Of a DNA stretch of 64,000 nucleotides, positions 8,853 to 17,463 are shown piece after piece. The position numbers and the translations under genes are program-made. The number at the start of each line of letters is the position of its first letter. The stretch's first letter is position 1. The stretch lies in contig CAWDWM010000001.1 of assembly GCA_963806015.1 (NCBI GenBank), positions 532,384 through 596,383 on the forward strand, in the 5' to 3' direction. The notes under the pieces are model-generated. The model was not told the DNA's origin, did not search any database, and was given only the letters and a program-made list of their open reading frames with translations. This DNA comes from JAOPZW01 sp963806015 (GTDB taxonomy: Bacteria > Actinomycetota > Thermoleophilia > Solirubrobacterales > Solirubrobacteraceae).

Positions 8853-9524
8853 TCACACCGACCGGCGGCGCAGCTGCTCGACCTCGAGCAGGGTGACGCC
8901 GCGCCGGCGGGTCTCGATCCAGCCCAGCTCGCGCAGGGACCGCAGCGCGCGGATCACGGCCTCGCGTGACGACCCGGTCCAGCCCGCGAGCTCCTCCTGG
9001 GTGATCGCGAGCTCGATGTGGGTCCCGTCGGCGTCGGTCTCCCCGAAGCGGTCGGCCAGCTCGACGAGCCGCGAGCACACGCGGCCGACGGCGTCCTGGG
9101 CGAGGTACTCGATGCGCTTGCGGTCCGCATCGCGCAGGCGGCGGGCCAAGACCCGCGCGAGCACGAGCGCCACCCCCGGGGTGCGGTCCAGGAAGGCAAC
9201 GAACGCGTCGCGCGAGACGACGATGACCTCGACGGGCTCGAGCGCGGTGGCCGTGGCCGAGCGCTCGCTGCCGTCGATGGCCGACATCTCACCGATGAGC
9301 TCGCCGGGCTCGCGGATGCCCAGCAGCGCCTCGCGGCCGCTGTCGGTGACGCAGCTGAGCTTCACCCGCCCCGAGGTCAGCACGAGCACGGCGTCACCCG
9401 GGGCGCGCTCGTGGAAGAGCGCGGCGCCGACGGGGAAGCGCCGCGTGCGGCCGAGCCCGCGCAGCGTGTCGACGTGCTCGGGGCTGAGCACGTCCAGGAA
9501 GCGCGCGTCGCCAGGCTCGGGCAT
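8853..9524 (-). CDS. Crp/Fnr-family transcriptional regulator
   Basis: A 223-residue protein with an N-terminal cyclic-nucleotide-binding jelly roll (residues about 10-120: RFPVGAALFHERAPGDAV, GELIGEMSAIDGSERSATA) and a C-terminal winged helix (residues about 145-215: ITQEELAGWTGSSREAVIRAL). The phosphate-binding cassette has G-E-M-S and the following Arg-Ser-Ala, compatible with cNMP binding. There is no N-terminal Cys cluster, so it is not an FNR oxygen sensor. It lies 47 nt from the end of the peroxidase operon whose first gene encodes a class III nucleotide cyclase, so a cAMP link between them is possible. It converges on the IclR gene with a 6-nt gap. Confidence 0.88.
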   Translation of the reverse strand: MPEPGDARFLDVLSPEHVDTLRGLGRTRRFPVGAALFHERAPGDAVLVLTSGRVKLSCVTDSGREALLGIREPGELIGEMSAIDGSERSATATALEPVEVIVVSRDAFVAFLDRTPGVALVLARVLARRLRDADRKRIEYLAQDAVGRVCSRLVELADRFGETDADGTHIELAITQEELAGWTGSSREAVIRALRSLRELGWIETRRRGVTLLEVEQLRRRSV

Positions 9525-9571
9525 GGCGAGCGCGATCCTCCCATGAAGGACCCGCCCGCGTGCGAGCAGCG

Positions 9572-11137
9572 CTAGACGGCGCCCTGCGCGAAGCGCACGA
9601 GATCGATCATCGTGAAGTCCGCGTCGGTGGCTCTGGGTAGCGAGGGCCGCCAGGCCGGTTGCTCGTGCAGAAACGACTGCGGATCGCCCTCGAGCAGACC
9701 TGCCAGCACTTCCGCCACGATCCGGCCCCCGACGTCTCCGAGTCGCACTCCGTGGTAGCGGGAGGCCTGAGCCTCACACAGCACGTAGTACCAGAGCGGC
9801 GTGGCGTCAAACAGCGCGTCGCCGGTCTTGCGGTCGATCCCGGGCAGCGGATCCAGCAGTTCCTCTCGGCTCAGCGCTTTGACCTTCATCTTCGCCGCGA
9901 CAGCGCCGCCGGCCGGCAGCTTCAGCCGCACGCCGCGCTCGAGGTTCAGCTGTGCCAGCGGCCGTCCGGTCGGAGGCACGTGGCGCAGGGCTGCAGCGAG
10001 GAACGGGTCGATCAGCATGCTCTGGTTCACCGCAGGCCCCTCGAGGTCGAAGAAATGCTTCCACTCGATCGCGAGATCGGGATGCAGCGCACGACGGCCG
10101 ACCAGCGAGCGCGCGCGGCGCGGGGAAGGGCCGAAGATCGACACCGCGTGGGTGTCATCGTTCAGTACGTAGTTCTCGCGGACCATGCTGTGTCCGAAGC
10201 GGTAGGCGGCGGCCGAGAACTCGACCGGCATGTACGGCTTCTCGTCGAATTCGTAGAACTCGCGGTGGACCGTCGGCGGGGCGCCGTCGACGCCCGGACG
10301 CAGCACGGAATCCGCCATCTCCCTGCCGACGATCTTCGGCAGGAAGTCGTGCACCACGATCCACTGGTAATGCCGGCGGACCAGCTGCTGCGCCTCGTCG
10401 AACAGGTCCTCGCAAGAGATTTGCGGACTCCCATCGAGCACGTGGTCGATGACCTTGTTGTGAAAATGGACGAACAGCAGCTGCAACTGCGAGACGATGG
10501 CGTTCTCGTCGTTGCGGGGGTCCCCGATGAGCGCACGGTTCTGGTGGTTGCGCGGCAGGTCGGCGACCTTCTTGCCATCCACCTCGTTGCTTCCGACCAG
10601 CAGCTTCACGCCACGCAGCTTCTTCTTGCCGCGTCGGGGCGGGTCTCCGTCGTACAGGTACGGCTGGTCGAGCGGCCCCCTGCCGTAGAGCGAGTCGAGG
10701 TCGAAGCGCGGGGTGCGGAAGTTGACCAGCCTGGTCGGCTCGTTGTCCTGGTCGAGCCGGGACGTCGGGTCGAAGGTGATGTCGTGATCGATGAACTGAC
10801 CCAGGTAGGTGTAGCCCGCCGGCACCCAAGGGTTCGTATCGGACGCTTGCTCGGCGTAGACCATCCGCCGGGCGAGCTCCATGAGCGCTGGGCAACCGGG
10901 ATTACCGAGGCGGAGGCCGTCCTCCGCGCGAAAGATCGTGCCGAAGCGGTCGCCGGGATCAGAACCGAGGCGGGCGCGCGTTCCGGGCGAGCGCTGCGTC
11001 AGTGGCTCGCCGAGCGGCGAGGGGACGCCGTGCTGGCGGCCGACGTCGTCTGGTGATTCGTCGAGGTCCTCCGGGGGCCGGTCAAGGTTCCTCCTCGGTC
11101 GCCACCGTGAAGCTGCCCTCCCAGACGAAGGGGTCAT
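9572..11137 (-). CDS. animal-type haem peroxidase family protein
   Basis: Peroxidase-cyclooxygenase superfamily enzyme (haem, H2O2-dependent oxidation). Residue numbers are counted from the most upstream start at 11161. The distal pocket QFIDHDITF holds the distal His (about 126), GDPRNDEN (213-220) the catalytic Arg/Glu region, and YRFGHSMV the proximal His (about 324). No signal peptide is visible, so it is probably cytoplasmic, unlike the animal enzymes. The start is uncertain: ATG 11137 or ATG 11161 would overlap the upstream gene by 56-80 nt, and no ATG/GTG/TTG occurs between that gene's end and Met94. It is the last gene of a three-gene operon headed by the cyclase/AAA protein. Enzyme class is confident; substrate unknown. 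Confidence 0.85.
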   Translation of the reverse strand: MTPSSGRAASRWRPRRNLDRPPEDLDESPDDVGRQHGVPSPLGEPLTQRSPGTRARLGSDPGDRFGTIFRAEDGLRLGNPGCPALMELARRMVYAEQASDTNPWVPAGYTYLGQFIDHDITFDPTSRLDQDNEPTRLVNFRTPRFDLDSLYGRGPLDQPYLYDGDPPRRGKKKLRGVKLLVGSNEVDGKKVADLPRNHQNRALIGDPRNDENAIVSQLQLLFVHFHNKVIDHVLDGSPQISCEDLFDEAQQLVRRHYQWIVVHDFLPKIVGREMADSVLRPGVDGAPPTVHREFYEFDEKPYMPVEFSAAAYRFGHSMVRENYVLNDDTHAVSIFGPSPRRARSLVGRRALHPDLAIEWKHFFDLEGPAVNQSMLIDPFLAAALRHVPPTGRPLAQLNLERGVRLKLPAGGAVAAKMKVKALSREELLDPLPGIDRKTGDALFDATPLWYYVLCEAQASRYHGVRLGDVGGRIVAEVLAGLLEGDPQSFLHEQPAWRPSLPRATDADFTMIDLVRFAQGAV

Positions 11138-11411
11138 GCGGGGCCGGTCGGATGGCCACACCGACGACGAAGACGTCGTCGCCGTCCTTGATGGGCGGGG
11201 TACCCGCCGGGAACTTCACCTCCCAGTCGATGAGCGTGGGCTTCAGGACGGTGGCCGTGAGGGGCTCGTCGTCATGCGGCATGACGACATGGATCGCCAA
11301 CGGTGGCTCCGCCGTATCGTCGGTCCGGCCCTTCACGAAGAGTGCCTTCTCCCCGGCGCGCTCCGGATCGGCGCGGAGAGCGATATGAGTGAAGTTTCCG
11401 CTGAATCCCAT
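11082..11411 (-). CDS. hypothetical protein in the peroxidase operon
   Basis: A 109-residue protein, not recognised. It begins MGFSGNFTHIALR and is predicted to be mostly beta strand (alternating hydrophobic pattern such as HVVMPHDD, IDWEVKFPAG, VFVVGVAIR), with an acidic C-terminus. No signal peptide or membrane helix is seen. Its ATG (11409-11411) directly abuts the TAG of the cyclase gene (11412-11414), so translation is probably coupled, and its 3' end overlaps the peroxidase frame. It may be a small beta-sandwich partner of the peroxidase; that is inference from position only. Confidence 0.7.
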   Translation of the reverse strand: MGFSGNFTHIALRADPERAGEKALFVKGRTDDTAEPPLAIHVVMPHDDEPLTATVLKPTLIDWEVKFPAGTPPIKDGDDVFVVGVAIRPAPHDPFVWEGSFTVATEEEP

Positions 11412-14400
11412 CTACGTCCCCCGGACTCGTTGGCTGAGCAGGGATCGCGCGCGCGCGGCCCCAATGGCGTTGCCCTTCTTCTCGTACAGTGAAAGAGCGG
11501 CGTGCACGACGCCGTGATACTCGTCAGTGCGCGAGATCGTGCGCAGCACCTCGGCGAGGTCGAGCATCGCATCGCCGTGGTGTGAGAGCAAGTCGGTTGG
11601 CGCGACGAGCGCGACGGCGTTGCGGGCGAGCGTCTCTGCCTCCTCCGGGCGGCCGTGGTGGGCGAGGATCTTGGCCTGGACGCCGCGCCAGATCACCTGG
11701 GTCACGATGTCGTCGTGTGCGCCCGCGCCGGCGGCCATCCGGCACAGCTGCTGGGCCTCCTCCAGCTGCCCTTGCGCGAAGACCGCCTGGGCGAGCATCG
11801 CGAGCGTCGTCGCCAGCAACTCGCCATCGCCCATCGAGGCGAGCCGCTCGACGGCGCTGCGCAGCGGGAGCTCAGCCATCCCGGGCCGGCCCTCGAGCAT
11901 CCTGACCAGCGCCTCGTGATGTGACACCCAGCCCAGGCTCCCGAGCTGGTCGAGCGTCTCGTTGGCCTCGTTGAGGAAGCGGTCGGCCAGCTCGAAGTCG
12001 CCCTGCATGGCGTGGAGCGAAGCGAGCGGATTGACCATCAGCGCGGCAGCCACCGGACTCGCCTCGACGAGCTCGCGGTATCCATGGCAGCGACGGATCG
12101 CGTCGTCGACCGGTGTAGGGCCGAGCACGGCCGCGGTCGCGCGCATGCCGAGGATCCGGAACAGCTCGCGGTCGTCGTGCGCGCGCCGCGCGCAGACCGC
12201 GGCCTCGCACCAGGCCGAGTCAGCCTGACCCACGCGCCCGGCGATCCAGGCAGCCTGGGCGCGGAGATACCAGGCCCGGCACTGCCCAGCATCGTCGCCC
12301 TCACGCTCGAGCACCGGGAGCGTCTCGTCGGCGGCCCGACGCGCGCGTTCGGTGCCCACGCCCGCCTCGGACTCGAGGCGCACGAACTCGCGCTCGATCC
12401 GCGCGCGTGCCTCCAGCCTCCGTTCCGGGGCCCGGGCGATCGCCTCGTCGAGCACGCTGATCGCCTGGGTCAGGCGGCCGGCCTCGAAGAGCGAGGCTCC
12501 GAGGGCCGGGAGCAGCGCGCCACGCGCCACGTCGTCGGGCTCGGCGAGAGCGATCGCGCGCTCCAGCAGCGTGCTCGCGGCCGACGGATCGTCGCGCTGG
12601 GCAGCGCGCAGGCCGGCGGCGCCGAGATGCGCCAACGCCCGTATCGCAAGCTCCGCGGTCGCCTCCTCGGTCTCGCCGAGCTCGCGGCGCAGCCGGACGG
12701 CGCGCTCGACGTGGTAGCCGAGCAGCTCATCGACCACCGGGAACACCGATGGCCGCGCCTCCAGCCAGTCCGCGAAGCGCTCGTGAAGCCCGGCACGCAG
12801 CTCCTTGGGCATTCCCTCGTAGGCCGCGTCACGGACGAGCTGATGGCGAAACCGGAAGGTCTGTGCATCGGCGCCGACGGGCCGGATGAGGTCCTTGCGG
12901 ACCAGCGCCCGCAGCAGGGCGCCGATCGAGGCGCCCGCGTCCTCCAGGAGCGCCGCCACGCGCTCGCGCGTGAACTCCTTGCCCTCCACCGACGCCGCCT
13001 CGAGGACCGCGCGCTCGAGGGGCTCGAGGCGATCGAGCCGCGCGGCGAGCAGCGCTTGGATGGTCGGGGGAACGGCGATCGCCGTCAGCTCGCCCGCCGC
13101 GGCGTGCCCGTCACCCGGGATCAGGATGCCGTCGTCGACCAGCATGGCCACGACCTCCTCGACGAACAGCGGGTTGCCCTCGGCCACCGCGAGGATGCGT
13201 GCCGAGGCCCGGCCGCCGAGCCTCGCCGTGCCCACCAGGTGGCGCAGCAGGTCGGCCGCCTCGGCGTCGGCCAGCGGCTCGAGCCGGACCGAGGCCGCGT
13301 TCGGTCGGCTCGCGCCCCAGGCGGGCCGGACGTCGAGCAGATCGGGGCGCGCCATCACCAGCAGCAGCAGGGGCGCGTCGCGGACCCAGTCGGTCACGTG
13401 CTCCAGGAGGTCCATGAACGTCGGCTCGGCCCAGTGGAGGTCGTCGACCACCAGCACGAGCGGCCGCCGCTGCGCGAGGGTCTCGAGGACCCTGCGTACC
13501 GCCCAGAACGCCTCTTCGGGCGCGACCGGCTCGCCCTGCGGCTTGAGCAGCTCACCGGCCCGCGCGATGGCGGGCTCGGCGTCCGCCGCCACCTGCTCGA
13601 ACAGCCCGGTCTCTCCCAGCGCTTCGACGAGTGGCCACCAGGTGAGCCCGTCGCCGTAGGGAAGGCAGCGGCCCGTGGCCACCGTCGCGGCGCCGCTCAG
13701 CACATCGGTCACCTCGGCGACGAGGCGCGACTTGCCGACCCCGGCGGCGCCCAGGACGGTGAGGAGCTGGCAGGAGCGATCGGTGACGGCCTGGTCGAAC
13801 GCGTCCATCAGCTGCCGGCGCTCGGCGCCGCGTCCGACCATCGGTGCCCGCTGGCGCTGGGGTCGCCCGGTGGCGTCCGGCGCGACGTGCAACAGCCGGA
13901 AGGCCGCGAGCGCCTCGGCCTTGCCTTTGACCGCCAGCGGGGCGATCGGCTCGACCTGCACCGCGTGGCGCACCAAGCGGTACGTATCGCCCCCCACGAG
14001 GATGTCGCCGGGTCGCGCCGCCTGCTCGAGCCGAGCGGCGACGTTCACGATGTCGCCCGCGGTGAAGAACCCGCCGGCCGCGGCATTGCCGGTCACCGCC
14101 TCGCCCGTGTTGACCCCCATGCGCACGGCGAACTCGACGCCGCGCTCGCCGCGCAGCTCATCGCGAAGAGCGACGACCTCCTCGCGCATGGCGGCGGCCG
14201 CCCGCACCGCGCGCAACGCGTCGTCCTCGTGGGCGACCGGAATGCCGAAGACCGCCATGACGGCGTCGCCGATGTAGTTCTCGACCGTGCCGCCGTGGCC
14301 CTCGACCACGTCGCGCATGCGGACGAACCACCGCTGCATCGCCCACCGAAGCGTCTCGGAATCGACACGCTCCCCCAGCGCCGTCGAGCCGACGACGTCG

Positions 14401-14528
14401 GCGAAGACGATCGTGACGACCTTGCGCCGCTCACGAGGCAGCGGTGTCGCCGAGACCGGCGCTCCACAGGCGGGGCAGAAGCGGGATCGCTCCAGCGTCC
14501 GCTCACCACACCGAGAGCACGTCTTCAC
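11412..14528 (-). CDS. class III adenylate/guanylate cyclase - AAA ATPase - TPR regulator
   Basis: A 1038-residue multidomain signalling protein. Order: N-terminal zinc ribbon (CSRCGERT...FCPACG, residues 4-22), class III nucleotidyl cyclase domain (residues about 35-215, with metal Asp in FADVVGST and in YIGDAVMAVFG), AAA/STAND ATPase (Walker A GAAGVGKSR near residue 263, Walker B-like LVLVVDDLHW near 363), then a long helical C-terminus of TPR-like repeats. This architecture is common in high-GC actinobacteria; the cyclase may make cAMP or serve as a sensor, and the STAND module gates it. It heads the operon with the 109-aa protein and the haem peroxidase, so it may tie peroxidase production to a cell signal. 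Confidence 0.9.
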   Translation of the reverse strand: MKTCSRCGERTLERSRFCPACGAPVSATPLPRERRKVVTIVFADVVGSTALGERVDSETLRWAMQRWFVRMRDVVEGHGGTVENYIGDAVMAVFGIPVAHEDDALRAVRAAAAMREEVVALRDELRGERGVEFAVRMGVNTGEAVTGNAAAGGFFTAGDIVNVAARLEQAARPGDILVGGDTYRLVRHAVQVEPIAPLAVKGKAEALAAFRLLHVAPDATGRPQRQRAPMVGRGAERRQLMDAFDQAVTDRSCQLLTVLGAAGVGKSRLVAEVTDVLSGAATVATGRCLPYGDGLTWWPLVEALGETGLFEQVAADAEPAIARAGELLKPQGEPVAPEEAFWAVRRVLETLAQRRPLVLVVDDLHWAEPTFMDLLEHVTDWVRDAPLLLLVMARPDLLDVRPAWGASRPNAASVRLEPLADAEAADLLRHLVGTARLGGRASARILAVAEGNPLFVEEVVAMLVDDGILIPGDGHAAAGELTAIAVPPTIQALLAARLDRLEPLERAVLEAASVEGKEFTRERVAALLEDAGASIGALLRALVRKDLIRPVGADAQTFRFRHQLVRDAAYEGMPKELRAGLHERFADWLEARPSVFPVVDELLGYHVERAVRLRRELGETEEATAELAIRALAHLGAAGLRAAQRDDPSAASTLLERAIALAEPDDVARGALLPALGASLFEAGRLTQAISVLDEAIARAPERRLEARARIEREFVRLESEAGVGTERARRAADETLPVLEREGDDAGQCRAWYLRAQAAWIAGRVGQADSAWCEAAVCARRAHDDRELFRILGMRATAAVLGPTPVDDAIRRCHGYRELVEASPVAAALMVNPLASLHAMQGDFELADRFLNEANETLDQLGSLGWVSHHEALVRMLEGRPGMAELPLRSAVERLASMGDGELLATTLAMLAQAVFAQGQLEEAQQLCRMAAGAGAHDDIVTQVIWRGVQAKILAHHGRPEEAETLARNAVALVAPTDLLSHHGDAMLDLAEVLRTISRTDEYHGVVHAALSLYEKKGNAIGAARARSLLSQRVRGT

Positions 14529-14666
14529 GGCGCAAGTCTAGAGACCTCTGTGATGACGCCCACACCCCCAGAGGGTCAAACGACGGGGAAGCGGCGACCG
14601 CCCGCTGGGACCGTGCTCCTACCAACGCAGAGCGCATCCAGCGCTCTTCATCTCCCAGGAGGGGCC

Positions 14667-15044
14667 ATGCCCAGAAGCAGCAAGTTCAACCGGTTGGTCG
14701 TCGCGGGCATCGCCGCCGCCGCCATCTCGCCCACCGCCGCGCTCGCCAGCCCGGCGATCGACGGTGGCACGCCTGCGCCCCAGACGCAGGACATGCGCGC
14801 GCCCGACCAGGTCGACGGCTCGACGGTCGACAGTCAGACGCCCGCCGGGATGCCGACGTGGCCCACCAACCCGCAGCCGATCTCGAACCCCGTCGCCACC
14901 ACCAACGCTCCGGTGGCTGACGGCGACGGCGTCGACGGCGGCGTCCTGGTCGCCCTCGGTGGCGGCGCGCTGCTGCTCGTCGGCGGCATCGGCCTCGCGA
15001 GCCGCAAGCGCCTGCAGCTCGTGCGCCAGCGCCAGACGGCCTGA
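14667..15044 (+). CDS. small secreted, C-terminally membrane-anchored protein
   Basis: A 125-residue protein with a clear signal peptide (RLVVAGIAAAAISPTAALA, cleavage near residue 27), a Pro/Thr/Asp-rich low-complexity middle, and a C-terminal membrane helix (VLVALGGGALLLVGGIGLA) followed by a basic tail RKRLQLVRQRQTA. The layout resembles sortase-anchored wall proteins, but I see no LPXTG motif, so simple membrane anchoring is more likely. The start is fixed by the ribosome-binding site AGGAGGGG ending 3 nt before ATG 14667. A GC-rich hairpin at 15056-15086 follows. Function unknown. Confidence 0.8.
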   Translation: MPRSSKFNRLVVAGIAAAAISPTAALASPAIDGGTPAPQTQDMRAPDQVDGSTVDSQTPAGMPTWPTNPQPISNPVATTNAPVADGDGVDGGVLVALGGGALLLVGGIGLASRKRLQLVRQRQTA

Positions 15045-15055
15045 CCAGCGCACTT

Positions 15056-15086
15056 CCGGGGACGCCGCCGCCGGCGGCCTCCCCGG
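15056..15086 (+). terminator. GC-rich hairpin after the small secreted protein gene
   Basis: Inverted repeat starting 12 nt after the stop of the secreted protein. Outer arms CCGGGGA and TCCCCGG, a C-C mismatch, inner arms GCCGCC and GGCGGC, loop GCC. There is no T-run, so it may slow rather than end transcription before the sigma-factor unit. Confidence 0.5.
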
Positions 15087-15133
15087 CACGCGCCGACGTG
15101 CCCGACCGCTCACATCGCCATGGGGGAGTTCCG

Positions 15134-15301
15134 ATGATGTTGCACCAGCTGCACCAGTCCTACCTGCTGCTCGACGCGCCGCAACCGGCACGCCCGGTCA
15201 TGCGCGAGGCCCGCGCCCGCCGGTCGTCCATCCGCCGGCGCCTGCGCGCGCTGCTGCGCGTGCCCGCGAACCGCGGCCCGGTGGGGGTCTCGCATGCCTG
15301 A
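15134..15301 (+). CDS. 55-residue basic protein translationally coupled to the ECF sigma factor
   Basis: A short ORF starting MMLHQLHQSYLLLD at ATG 15134, preceded by GGGGGAG. The middle and C-terminal part are rich in Arg (RARRSSIRRRLRALLRV). Its TGA (15299-15301) lies within the first codons of the sigma gene (ATG 15294), an 8-nt overlap typical of coupled translation. No known family recognised. It could be a leader that tunes sigma synthesis, or a small protein partner; a genuine anti-sigma factor would normally be larger. The frame is open upstream to 15098, but that start has no ribosome-binding site. Confidence 0.55.
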   Translation: MMLHQLHQSYLLLDAPQPARPVMREARARRSSIRRRLRALLRVPANRGPVGVSHA

Positions 15302-15869
15302 GCTCGCACTCAGCGGCCGCGTCGAGCTCTCATGCCTGGCGCGTGACGCCGCCGCCGGCGACGAGTCGGCGTGGAACGAGCTGGTCCGGCGCCTGGACGG
15401 CGTGCTGCGCGGCGTCGCCCGGCGCTACCGGCTCGCGTCCGCCGACGTCGACGACGTCGTGCAGACCACCTGGCTGCGCGCCATCGACCACGTCGGCCGC
15501 CTCCACGACCCGGGGGCGATCGCGGGCTGGCTCGTCGTGACCACGCGCCGTGAGGCGATGCGCACGCTGCAGCGCGGCGTGCGCGAGGTCCTCACCGACG
15601 ACATGGCCGCGATCGACGATCCCGATCCGGCCAGCCCGGACGTGCTCGTGATCGCGCGCGAGCGCCGCGTGGCGCTGCGGGGCGCGGTCGAGCGGCTCGA
15701 GGGGCGCCAGCGCGTGCTGCTGACCTCGATGCTCGCGTCGCCGGCTCCGACCTACGAGCAGCTCTCGACGACGCTCGACATGCCGGTGGGCTCCATCGGC
15801 CCGACGCGTGAGCGCGCGCTGGCCCGGCTGCGCCAAGATCCGGACCTGGCGCAGGCGGTGGCCACCTGA
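15294..15869 (+). CDS. RNA polymerase ECF-type sigma factor
   Basis: A 191-residue sigma-70 family protein with region 2 (AWNELVRRLDGVLRGVARRY, then DVDDVVQTTWLRAIDHVGR at residues 48-66) and region 4 (ERLEGRQRVLLTSML...TYEQLSTTLDMPVGSIGPTRERALARL, residues about 128-182). It lacks regions 1 and 3, as expected for an ECF factor. No anti-sigma gene is adjacent; the only coupled gene is the 55-residue ORF upstream, and the next gene (VOC dioxygenase) is convergent with a 14-nt gap. The trigger and target promoters are unknown. Confidence 0.88.
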   Translation: MPELALSGRVELSCLARDAAAGDESAWNELVRRLDGVLRGVARRYRLASADVDDVVQTTWLRAIDHVGRLHDPGAIAGWLVVTTRREAMRTLQRGVREVLTDDMAAIDDPDPASPDVLVIARERRVALRGAVERLEGRQRVLLTSMLASPAPTYEQLSTTLDMPVGSIGPTRERALARLRQDPDLAQAVAT

Positions 15870-15883
15870 GGCGGGCGAGCGCC

Positions 15884-16840
15884 TCAGGCCGGCGCCGGCA
15901 CCGGCGGCGTGCCGTAGGTGTGGAAGCTCTCCACCGTCTTCACGCCCCACGCCTGGCCCTTGCGGCGCTCGGCCTCCGTCCAGACCACGGGCTCGTACTC
16001 GGGGTCGAAGACGAAGTAGCCCCCGGTGGTGACCTCGATGCGGTTGCCACCGGGCTCCAGGCCGTAGAGGAAGAAGCCCTGAGCGATCGCGTGCTTGGAG
16101 GGCGCCGCCTCGATGGGCACGTCGTTGTCGAGGAAGAGGTCGGCCGCGCGCAGGCACTCCTCGCGCGTGTCGACCCAGAAGGCGAGGTGGTGCAGGCGCC
16201 CACGCGCGCCGTAGGCGTCGGCGGTGTAGATCAGCTCGTGCGCGGCGATGCTCGCGCTCAGCCAGGCGCCCGACTCGGTGCCGTCGTCGAGCTCGATGCG
16301 CTCGTGCAGGCGATAGCCGAGCTGCTCCTGGGCGAAGACGCGGTTGGCGCGCACGTCGGCGGCGAGGACGTTGATGTGGTCGAGACGCTTGATCGCGGCG
16401 CCGCGCCCGACGTAGCGCTGGGGCTGGTTCTTCAGCGACGGCCGCAGCTCCGGCGGCGGCTCGTAGCGCTCGACCTCGTAGAGCAGCTCGAAGACGTGGC
16501 CGTCGGGGTCGGTGCAGCGAAACGCCGGGCCGTGGCCCAGGTCGCCCTCGCTCCAGCCCACGCCGAAGCCGGCCTCCTGCATCGCCGCGACGCGGCGCTC
16601 CAGCGACTCAGGGCTCCACGTGCGCAGCGCCACATGGGCGAGGCCCGAGGTGGCGGACTCCGTGAGCTTCAGGCAGTAGCGCTGGTAGTCGCCCCAGCCG
16701 CGCAGGAAGACCGACTGCCCCTCGCGCGCCTCGATCTCCATCCCCATGACGTCGACGAAGAAGCGCAGGCTGTCCTCGGGCGTCGGGGTCAGCAGCTCGG
16801 CGTGGCTGATGTGGGCGATCTCGTGTAGCGCCTCGGTCAC
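15884..16840 (-). CDS. type I (VOC) extradiol ring-cleavage dioxygenase
   Basis: A 318-residue two-domain VOC protein of the catechol 2,3-dioxygenase type, Fe(II)-dependent. The catalytic C-terminal half keeps the expected metal ligands: His155 (RLDHINVL), His217 or His218 (RLHHLAFW) and Glu269 (GNRIEV), plus the conserved TGGYF. The start is GTG 16840, overlapping the aldolase stop by 4 nt (GTGA). It is the last gene of the O-demethylase operon, so its natural substrate is probably a protocatechuate-, gallate- or methylgallate-like catechol rather than simple catechol. No LigAB-type (class II) dioxygenase is encoded in the window. The substrate is inference. Confidence 0.85.
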   Translation of the reverse strand: MTEALHEIAHISHAELLTPTPEDSLRFFVDVMGMEIEAREGQSVFLRGWGDYQRYCLKLTESATSGLAHVALRTWSPESLERRVAAMQEAGFGVGWSEGDLGHGPAFRCTDPDGHVFELLYEVERYEPPPELRPSLKNQPQRYVGRGAAIKRLDHINVLAADVRANRVFAQEQLGYRLHERIELDDGTESGAWLSASIAAHELIYTADAYGARGRLHHLAFWVDTREECLRAADLFLDNDVPIEAAPSKHAIAQGFFLYGLEPGGNRIEVTTGGYFVFDPEYEPVVWTEAERRKGQAWGVKTVESFHTYGTPPVPAPA

Positions 16841-17463
16841 GACCCCTCCACGATGGCCCGCAGGCCGTCGAGCTCGTAGGACAGCGCACCGTCCTGCAGC
16901 TTGGCGCGCTTGATCCGTTCGTTCTCCTCGCGCGCGAGCGCGCCCGCGAGGACCTCGGCGACGCGCTCGTGCTCGACGACGGCCGCGCCGTCGGCGTCGA
17001 GGACGACGATGTCGCCGGGGCGGATCGTCGCCCCGCCCACCTCGACGGGCACGTCGAGCTCGCCGGGCGTCTCCTTGACCGCACCGCGAATGCGCACGTA
17101 GCGCGCCCAGATCGGCAGGCCGAGCTCGACGAGCTCCTCGAGGTCGCGGACCGACGCGTCGACGAGGATCGCCGCGGCGCCGTGGACCTTGGCCTGCGTG
17201 GCCAACAGGTCGCCGACCAGCGCCACCGGCGCGGGCTGGGGCATCGTCAGCACGAGCACCTCGCCGGGCTGCAGGGCGGCCATCGCCGCGTGGACCATGA
17301 GGTTGTCGTCCTGCGCGCAGCGCGCGATGCGCGCCGGCCCCGCGGCGCGCGTGCCCGGCACCACCTGGTGCAGCGGCGCGTCGATCAGTCCGCGGCGCCC
17401 GCCGCCCTCGTAGACGGTCGCGCTGCCCAGCCGGGCGAGCTCGGCGTGGTCGTGGTGGCTCAC
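16837..17463 (-). CDS. RraA-like aldolase (4-carboxy-4-hydroxy-2-oxoadipate aldolase type)
   Basis: A 208-residue protein of the RraA / HMG-CHA aldolase family. Key blocks: NLMVHAAMAALQPGEVLV, VGDLLATQAKVHGAAA and VDASVRDLEEL, where the Arg-Asp pair of the aldolase active site is kept. The family splits 4-carboxy-4-hydroxy-2-oxoadipate to pyruvate and oxaloacetate at the end of protocatechuate 4,5-cleavage and gallate pathways; other members act as RNase E regulators, but those belong to other bacteria. I chose GTG 17463 because it overlaps the upstream stop as GTGA and gives a normal family start (VSHHDHAELARLGSATVYE); the frame stays open further upstream without family character. Confidence 0.85.
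   Translation of the reverse strand: MSHHDHAELARLGSATVYEGGGRRGLIDAPLHQVVPGTRAAGPARIARCAQDDNLMVHAAMAALQPGEVLVLTMPQPAPVALVGDLLATQAKVHGAAAILVDASVRDLEELVELGLPIWARYVRIRGAVKETPGELDVPVEVGGATIRPGDIVVLDADGAAVVEHERVAEVLAGALAREENERIKRAKLQDGALSYELDGLRAIVEGS

Noticed and set aside
12012..14660. Long plus-strand frame antisense to the cyclase/AAA gene
   Set aside because: No motif, His/Arg-rich shadow; only its last part (from ATG 14667) is a real gene with its own ribosome-binding site.
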